DNA from: Maratus speciosus
Taxonomy: Eukaryota; Arthropoda; Arachnida; Araneae; Salticidae
Length of the DNA stretch: 64,000 bases
Assembly (NCBI GenBank): GCA_963932465.1
Contig: OZ010792.1
Location: 186,219,377 to 186,283,376 of the forward strand
Direction of reading: 5' to 3'
Position 1 is the first letter of the stretch, and every line of letters begins with the position of its first letter. Below are positions 57,740 to 64,000 of the stretch, in pieces. Position numbers and translations under genes: made by a program. Under the pieces are notes generated by a model that searched no databases, had not been told where the DNA came from, and saw nothing but the letters and a program-made list of their open reading frames with translations.

Positions 57740-58116
57740 ATCACACAATCCTCCTTTGTTGTTTGACTGGCGCAGACTCAGAACAGTTAGTGTTCCTCCA
57801 TGGCTCATAGTAGTTTGCAGCAAAATGCTGCTGGATTAAAAATCCAATAATATTCCAAAGGAATAATAATAATATATTAACCGTTTGATGGCTATGCAGA
57901 GCTATCGCGCTTCCAGATCTCAAGTCCAAAAAAGCTAAGCAGCGCTATTGCACTGTCATTTCAGTACGAGTCTGTATCTCTGCGCGTGAGCAAATATTTT
58001 GGCGCTCTTGGGTTTTCGTAACGAAACTGTGTCTTTTAAAGCATAAATAGTATTTTTAATTAGTTTTCATTCTAAAAAAAATTATATATTAAATTTTCAG
58101 TAAAAACACATTTTTT

Positions 58117-59829
58117 ACTTTCTTCTATCTTCAATAGAAGAAAGTATTGTAATCGAAATTTTTTTCGACTTCCGGTTTTCGACGGATTTGCATGTTTTAG
58201 GGGTCAGAGATTCCAAAAAACATGTTTATAGAAAATGTCTGTCTGTCTGTGTGTCCGTCTGTCCGTCTGTCCGTCCGTCCGTCTGTCCGTCTGTCCGTCT
58301 GTCTGTCGCCAATGTACCATCAAAAAGTGTATGAAGTTACGTATAGAATTAAACCAAAATTTTATTATAAGTTTTTGGCTATGGCAAGCAGGTCCTCCCG
58401 GAATTTGGAAAAAATTCGCCGGTAGGGGGCGCTGATATAACAATTTTTGTGCGATTTTGAATATTGTACCGTCCAAAAGTGTATGAAGTTATGCATAGAA
58501 TTGAACCAAATTTTTATTTTAAGTTTTTGGCTATGGCAAGCAGGTCCTCCCTGAATTTGGAAAAAAATCGCCGGTAGGGGGCGCTGTAATAGCGATTTTT
58601 GTGCGATTTTGAATATTGTACCGTCCAAAAGTGTATGAAGTTATGCATAGAATTAAACCGAATTTTTATTTTAAGATTTTGGCTATGGCAAGCAGGTCCT
58701 CCCTGAATTTGGAAAAAATTCGCCGGTAGGGGGCGCTGTAATAGCGATTTTTGTGCGATTTTGAATATTGTACCGTCCAAAAGTTTATGAAGTTATGCAT
58801 AGAATTAAACCAAATTTTTATTTTAAGTTTTTGGATATGGCAAGCAGGTCCTCCATGAATTTGCAAAAAATTCGCCGTTAGGGGGCGCTGTAATAGCGTT
58901 TTTTGTGCGATTTTGAATATTGCACCATCGAAAAGTGTATGAAGTTATGCATAGAATTGAACCAAAAAAAAATTTAAGTTCTTGGCTATGGCAAGGAGGT
59001 CCTCCCTTAATTTGTAAAAAAATCGCTCGTAGAGGGCGCTGTAATAGCGATTTTTGTACAATTTTTGTGCCATTTTGAATATTGTACCGCCGAAAAGTGT
59101 ATGAAGTTATGCATAGAATTGAACCAAATTTTATGTGTTTATTTTTGGTCATGTCACGAAGGTCCTGCCTGAATTTGGAAAAATTCTGCCGGAAGGGGGC
59201 ACTATAATTGCGATGTCTGTACCATTTTCATTATTGTACCATCGATAAGTGTACGAAGTTATCCATATAATTGAACCAAATTTTTTGTGCATGTTTCTGG
59301 CTATGGCAAACAAGTCCTCCCTGAACTTGAAAAAATTCCGAAAGAATGGGGCGCTATAATTCCGATCTCTGTGCCATTTTCATTATTGTACCATCGAACA
59401 GCGTATAAAATTATGCATACAATTGAACCAAAATGTTTGTGCTTGTTTTTAGCTTTGGCCAACAGGTTCTCCTTGAATTTGGAAATATTGCGCGGTAAAG
59501 GGGCTCCGTGCTAGCGATTTTTGTATACTTTTCTTGATTTTTCGTAGTTCTATTGTGCATCGGCGGGAACTCGCTTCCTGCTATGCCGGCTATTTGCAAA
59601 CAGGTGATAACGACAGAATAAGGAAAAATTAATAATTTTAACAAATATCATGATATAGATTAACTCGTTTTTAGTCCGTTTAATTGACTTGAGCAGAAAT
59701 TTAAGATGAAAATCAAAGTTGGTATAGTATTGAACTAATAATATTGAAGTATTAACATGTGTAACTAGGTTTTGAAATATTAAGATGTATAAGATAGAAG
59801 AAAGTTTTGGGATTGGCACATCCAACTAG
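58117..59829 (+). mobile_element. HINE-A2, Helentron-type element with ~152-bp monomers
   Basis: Terminal hairpin at 58117-58145 (11-bp stem, 7-nt loop). GTCT/CCGT microsatellite to 58308. About seven tandem monomers. A unique 3' domain with 'gggaactcgcttcctgctatgccgg'. Subterminal inverted repeat AAGATAGAAGAAAGT at 59791-59805, which is the exact inverse of the 5' 15 bp. Hairpin TTGGGAT-loop-ATCCAA, then CTAG and T. T also precedes the 5' end. These are the defining traits of HINE/DINE-1-like elements. The orientation is opposite to HINE-A1. Confidence 0.88.
58236..58308 (+). repeat. GTCT/GTCC tetranucleotide microsatellite
   Basis: Runs of TGTC and CGTC mark the boundary between the conserved 5' block and the monomer array of HINE-A2. 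Shorter versions occupy the same position in the other HINE-A copies (for example 53521-53570). Confidence 0.9.
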
Positions 59830-59942
59830 TTTATTTTGAAATATCCAAATTATCTAAAGCACTTTTGGAATGTATGAGGATTTTTGTCAGAATCTGACAG
59901 CCTGTCTTCCTTGATACTTATACACCCTGAAATGGTACTTAC

Positions 59943-59972
59943 CTTTATTCCATTGGTTTTCCTTATTTCCAT
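59943..59972 (-). CDS. Candidate first coding exon, minus-strand host gene
   Basis: ATG at 59972 has A at -3 and G at +4, a good initiation context. Ten codons (MEIRKTNGIK) run to a perfect donor, AAAG|GTAAGTACC. The exon presumably extends upstream into a 5' UTR reaching the GC-richer region at 60.1 kb. It ends on a codon boundary, in phase with 53725-53820. The intron would span HINE-A2 and the pogo remnant. Confidence 0.45.
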
Positions 59973-60089
59973 TCTAATACAACTATGTTACAATAACCAA
60001 GTTTTCTTTTGGTTATTTTTTCATTTATTTATTTTCCAAGTTTCCATTTATGCATCGTTCATCATTTATTTTGTTATGATCGTTCTTCA

Positions 60090-60300
60090 AAGATCGTCTG
60101 TTTATTTCTCCAACGGCTCTGATCTTCGTACGTACCGATGTGACGTCACGCCTTTTCCCGATCGCTGATCTTTGCACCGTGTCGGAAGATACGATTTTTC
60201 ATCCTTTGGTTTTGCCGTAAGGCAGGATGCGTTTCTCTCAACTCCGCCGGAACGGGAGGGAATGTTTTGATCGTAAGAGGGCGTGTTGCGAGCAGACGAT
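60090..60300 (-). promoter_or_regulatory. Candidate promoter, CRE-containing GC-richer island
   Basis: This stretch has a clearly higher GC and CpG content than its surroundings and contains the palindromic cAMP-response element TGACGTCA at 60141-60148, along with GATCGC and CGTACG words. It lies just upstream of the proposed first exon on the minus strand. It could also be a bidirectional promoter or a piece of an unrecognised LTR. Confidence 0.35.
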
Positions 60301-60756
60301 ATATGCTGATGATTTTGAAGTTGTAGAGAGCTTGTCGTATTTTTAGTTTGAAGTTGTGTGGGTGCTTCTTGCTGTAGCGTTTTGAAGAATGCTGGTCATG
60401 TTATTTTTAAACAGCTTGTCATGTCGATTTTAAAGGAAGCCTGTGTTAGTTTGAAAAAGCTTGTGTTTAATTTTAAATAGCTTTATTTCGTTGCATGTTC
60501 ATAAATGATGTTCGTTTTTAAACAACTTAAGGAATGGAAAAACTTTGCTAATGTTGGAAGCCTGATATTTGTTGAATCTATGGAAACTTATTCTTTTTTA
60601 AAAATGTTTCAAGTAGACTTGGTTCTTCATTATTCTTGCATATATTTGAAAACATCGTTATTGGCATTGAAAAATTATTATTGTGTTGTCTACATGGAAA
60701 GTATATCAGTGTGCCGTATTCAGCCTAAAGTTAAACCGTGAGTTCCTCTTTTTATT
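60300..60756. other. Unclassified DNA upstream of HINE-A3
   Basis: Weakly repetitive phrases (AGCTTGT, GTTTTGAAG, TTTTAAA) recur from 60310 to 60480. No gene or element ends are recognised. It may be 5' sequence of a plus-strand transcript from the island at 60.1 kb. Confidence 0.3.
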
Positions 60757-63173
60757 ACTTTTTTCTATCTTCAATAGAAGAAAATATTGTAATCGAAATT
60801 TTTTTCGACTTCCGGTTTTCGATGGATTTTCACGTTGTAGGGGTCAGAGATCCCAAAAAACATGTTTATAGAAAATGCCTGTCTGTCTGTGTGTCCGTCT
60901 GTCTGTCGCCATTCTACCATCAAAAAGTGTATGAAATTATGTATAGAATTGAACCAAATTTTTATTTTAAGTTTTTGGCTATGGCAAGCAGATCCTCCCT
61001 GAATTTGGAAAAAATTCACCGGTAGGGGGCGCTATAATATCAATTTTTGTGCGATTTTGAATATTGTACCATCCAAAAGTGTATGAAGTTATGCATCGAA
61101 TTGAACCAAATTTTTATATTAAGTTTTCGGATATGGCAAGTAGGTCCTCCCTGCATTTGGGAAAAATTCGCCTATAGGGGGCGCTGTAACAGCGATTTTG
61201 AATATTGTACCATCCAAAAGTGTATGAAGTTATGCATAGAATTGAACCAAATTTTTATATTAAGTTTTCGGATATGGAAAGTAGGTCCTCCGTGAATTTG
61301 GAAAAAAATTCGCCGGTAGGGGGCGCTGTAACAGCGATTTTTGTGTGATTTTGAATATTGTACCATCCAAAAGTGTATGAAGTTATGCATCGAATTGAAC
61401 CAAATTTTTATTTTAAGTTTTCGGATATGGCAAGTAGGTCCTTCCTGCATTTGGAAAAAATTCGCCGGTAGGGGGCGCTGTAACAGCGATTTTTGTGCGA
61501 TTTTGAATATTGTACCACCCAAAAGTGCATGAAGTTATGCATAGAATTGAACCAAATTTTTATTTTAAGTTTTCGGATATGGCAAGCAGATCCTCCCTGA
61601 ATTTGGAAAAAATTCGCCGGTAGGGGGCGCTGTAATAGTGATTTTTGTGCGATTTTGAATATTGTACCATCCAAAAGTGTATGAAGTTATGCATCGAATT
61701 GAACCAAATTTTTATATTAAGTTTTCGGATATGGCAAGTAGGTCCTCCCTGCATTTGGGAAAAATTCGCCTATAGGGGGCGCTGTAACAGCGATTTTGAA
61801 TATTGTACCATCCAAAAGTGTATGAAGTTATGCATAGAATTGAACCAAATTTTTATATTAAGTTTTCGGATATGGAAAGTAGGTCCTCCCTGAATTTGGA
61901 AAAAAATTCGCCGGTAGGGGGCGCTGTAACAGCGATTTTTGTGTGATTTTGAATATTGTACCATCCAAAAGTGTATGAAGTTATGCATCGAATTGAACCA
62001 AATTTTTATTTTAAGTTTTCGGATATGGCAAGTAGGTCCTTCCTGCATTTGGAAAAAATTCGCCGGTAGGGGGCGCTGTAACAGCGATTTTTGTGCGATT
62101 TTGAATATTGTACCACCCAAAAGTGCATGAAGTTATGCATAGAATTGAACCAAATTTTTATTTTAAGTTTTCGGATATGGCAAGCAGATCCTCCCTGAAT
62201 TTGGAAAAAATTCGCCGGTAGGGGGCGCTGTAATAGTGATTTTTGTGCGATTTTGAATATTGTACCATCCAAAAGTGTATGAAGTTATGCATAGAATTGA
62301 ACCAAATTTTTACTTTAAGTTCTTGGCTATGGCAAGCAGGTCCTTCCTTAATTTGGAAAAAAATCGCCGGTAGTGGGCGCTGTAATAGCGATTTTTCTGT
62401 CATTTTGAATATTGTACCATCGAAAAGTGTATGAAGTTATGCATAGAATTGAGCCAAATTTTTTGTGTTTGTTCTTGGTCATGGCACGAAGGTCCTCACT
62501 GAATTTGGAAAAATTCCGCCTGAAGGGGGCGCTATAATTGCGATGTCTGTACCATTTTCATTATTGTACCATCGAAAAGTGTATGGAGTTATGTATATAA
62601 TTGAACCAAATTTTTTGTGCATGTTTCTGGCTATGGCAAGCAAGTCATCCCTGAACTTAAAAAAATTCCGCCAGAAGGGGGCGCTATAATTGCGATCTCT
62701 GTGCATTTTCATTATTGTACAATCGAAAAGTGTATGAAGTTATGCATACAATTGAACCTAATTTTTTGTGCATGTTTTTGGCTTTGGACAACAGGTTCTC
62801 CTTGAATTAGGAAATATTGCACAGTAAAGGTGTTCTGTGATAGCAATTTTTGTATACTTTTCTTGATTTTTTGTAGTTCTGTTGTCCATCGGCGGCTCGT
62901 GCAAAGGCGGGAACTCGCTTCCTGCTAAGCCGGCTATTCGCAAACATCTGATAACAACAGAATAAGCAAAAACTATTAATTTTAGCAAATATCATGATAT
63001 AGATTAAGTCGTTTTTAGTTCGTTTAATTGACTGAAGCAGAAATTTAGGATGAAAATCAAAGTTGGTATAGTATTGAACTAATAATATTGAAATATTATC
63101 ATGTGTAACTAGTTTTTGAAATATTAAGATGTATAAGATAGAAGAAAGTTTTGGGATTGGCACATCCAACTAG
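60757..63173 (+). mobile_element. HINE-A3, with a higher-order duplication
   Basis: Same architecture as HINE-A2: 5' hairpin (one base changed, ACTTTTTTCTA), short GTCT tract, monomer array, 3' domain with 'gggaactcgcttcctgctaagccgg', subterminal inverted repeat, terminal hairpin, CTAG, with T on both sides. It has more monomers (about twelve) because a 598-bp block is duplicated (61047-61644 and 61645-62242). It is non-coding. Confidence 0.88.
61047..62242 (+). repeat. 598-bp higher-order repeat, two copies
   Basis: Blocks 61047-61644 and 61645-62242 each contain four monomers in the same order, including one short monomer lacking 'tttgtgcga'. At least one base differs (GTCCTCCGTG against GTCCTCCCTG), but they are otherwise nearly identical, pointing to a recent unequal exchange. 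Confidence 0.85.
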
Positions 63174-63602
63174 TTTTTATTGTATGTGAATAGTGAGAAC
63201 TGTTCAACCATTTAATTCATATTGTTTACTGCCATTTGTCACTAACTTATTTCATCATTATCTATTTTTATTATATTGTTTGATAATTATTTAAGTCATC
63301 TGTTTCGTCAAATAAACGTTAGTTTTATTTCAAACTTAAATGCATCTTTACTTGTTTTACACTTTTACATTTTCTCAGTCACTATCCTGTCATGGTTACC
63401 TACAGCACTTAAAGTTAAAATATATTCCATACTCTGCTATAATTTTAGTAATTCTACACCGGTCCTGTTTCCGGACCGAGAACAATTTTGATGGATAGTT
63501 GTCAAACGGTTAAAAACTGCAACAAACTATAGTTTAATACATAGTTCAAAATATTTTTTTTATATTTGTGTTTTGTAAATAGTCTCAAGAATATTCATTT
63601 TT
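63174..63602. other. AT-rich spacer, no gene seen
   Basis: This is DNA between HINE-A3 and HINE-A4. A short GC-richer patch (CACCGGTCCTGTTTCCGGACC) near 63460 can form a small hairpin. Nothing else is recognised. Confidence 0.5.
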
Positions 63603-64000
63603 ACTTTCTTCTACCTTCAATAGAAGAAAGTATTATAATAGAAATTTTTTTCGACTTCCGGTTTTCGACGGATTTGCACGTTTTAGGGGTCAGAGATCCC
63701 AAAAAACATGTTTATAGAAAATGTCTGTCTGCCTGTGTATCCGTCTGTCTGTCGCCATTGTACCATCAAAAAGTGTATGAAGTTATGCATAGAATTGAAC
63801 CAAATTTTTATTTTAAGTTTTTGGCTATGGCAAGCACGTCCTTCCTGAATTTGGAAAAAATTCGCCGGTAGCGGGCGCTGTAATAGCGATTTTGAATATT
63901 GTACCATCCAAAAGTGTATGAAGTTATGCATACAATTCAACCAAATTTTTATTTTAAGTTTTTGGATATGGCAAGTGAGTCCTCCCTGAATTTGGAAAAA
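63603..64000 (+). mobile_element. HINE-A4, cut by the window end
   Basis: It starts with the terminal hairpin (ACTTTCTTCTA-loop-TAGAAGAAAGT) after T, then the conserved 5' block, the GTCT tract and the first two monomers with GTAGCGGGCGCTG. The remainder lies beyond the window. Confidence 0.85.

Noticed and set aside
58117..59829. CRISPR-like regular repeats
   Set aside because: Monomers of about 152 bp are contiguous and similar throughout, with no short repeat/unique spacer pattern; the genome is eukaryotic.
59884..60168. 94-codon hydrophobic plus-strand frame
   Set aside because: Ile/Phe/Leu-rich as expected from AT-rich DNA; the other strand has a consensus splice donor and a better explanation.
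60738..62434. Open frames repeating 'MCDFEYCTIQKCMKLC'
   Set aside because: Same cause: HINE-A monomers read in another frame. The periodicity is DNA-level.

Overview
This 64-kb window is eukaryotic, AT-rich and crowded with transposable elements. Spliceosomal-type exons, copia, gypsy-like, hAT, piggyBac, pogo, Tc1/mariner and Helitron/Helentron elements, and a copia primer site matching initiator tRNA-Met, point to an animal, most likely an arthropod. An arachnid is a guess. No rRNA, CRISPR array, operon or intact long host ORF is visible.

Layout. 1-6720: AT-rich intergenic DNA with a Helentron-type element (HINE-B1, 3757-5565) that surrounds an exon-like segment, and a decayed tRNA/SINE-like sequence near 6.1 kb. 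6729-26601: one 19.9-kb hAT-like insertion bounded by a perfect 8-bp duplication (GCCATAGT). It has been filled by a pogo-type MITE, two Helitrons joined head-to-tail (18675-26121 and 10655-18674, both minus strand), a 5-kb hAT inside one Helitron, a 5.7-kb hAT inside the other, and a Helitron and HINE-B2 inside that hAT; HINE-B2 in turn holds a MITE. 26966-40960: a gypsy-like LTR element at a (TA)n site. It has lost most of pol. Its 3' LTR received a Ty1/copia element now present as a dimer, LTR-internal-LTR-internal-LTR, with one target duplication outside the whole array. Both copia copies are dead, and copy 2 carries a hAT MITE.

41-60 kb: probably host DNA. Candidate exons on the minus strand (59943, 53725, 50282, 49284, 42179) have good splice signals and mostly compatible phases, downstream of a GC-richer CRE-containing region at about 60.1 kb. 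A second set on the plus strand (46435 and 47745) is also phase-compatible. These would be intron-rich genes whose introns hold a Tc1-like element, piggyBac MITEs, a Helitron fragment, a broken pogo transposase and HINE elements. 51.8-53.7, 58.1-59.8, 60.8-63.2 and 63.6-64 kb are HINE-A elements built of about 152-bp monomers. Nearly every monomer carries a TAGGGGGCGCT-type core resembling a CTCF binding motif.

The window works mainly as a record of nested insertion and decay. The items most worth following are the HINE arrays with their conserved CTCF-like core, the head-to-tail Helitron junction, the copia dimer, and the exon-like segment inside HINE-B1. All calls are by eye.
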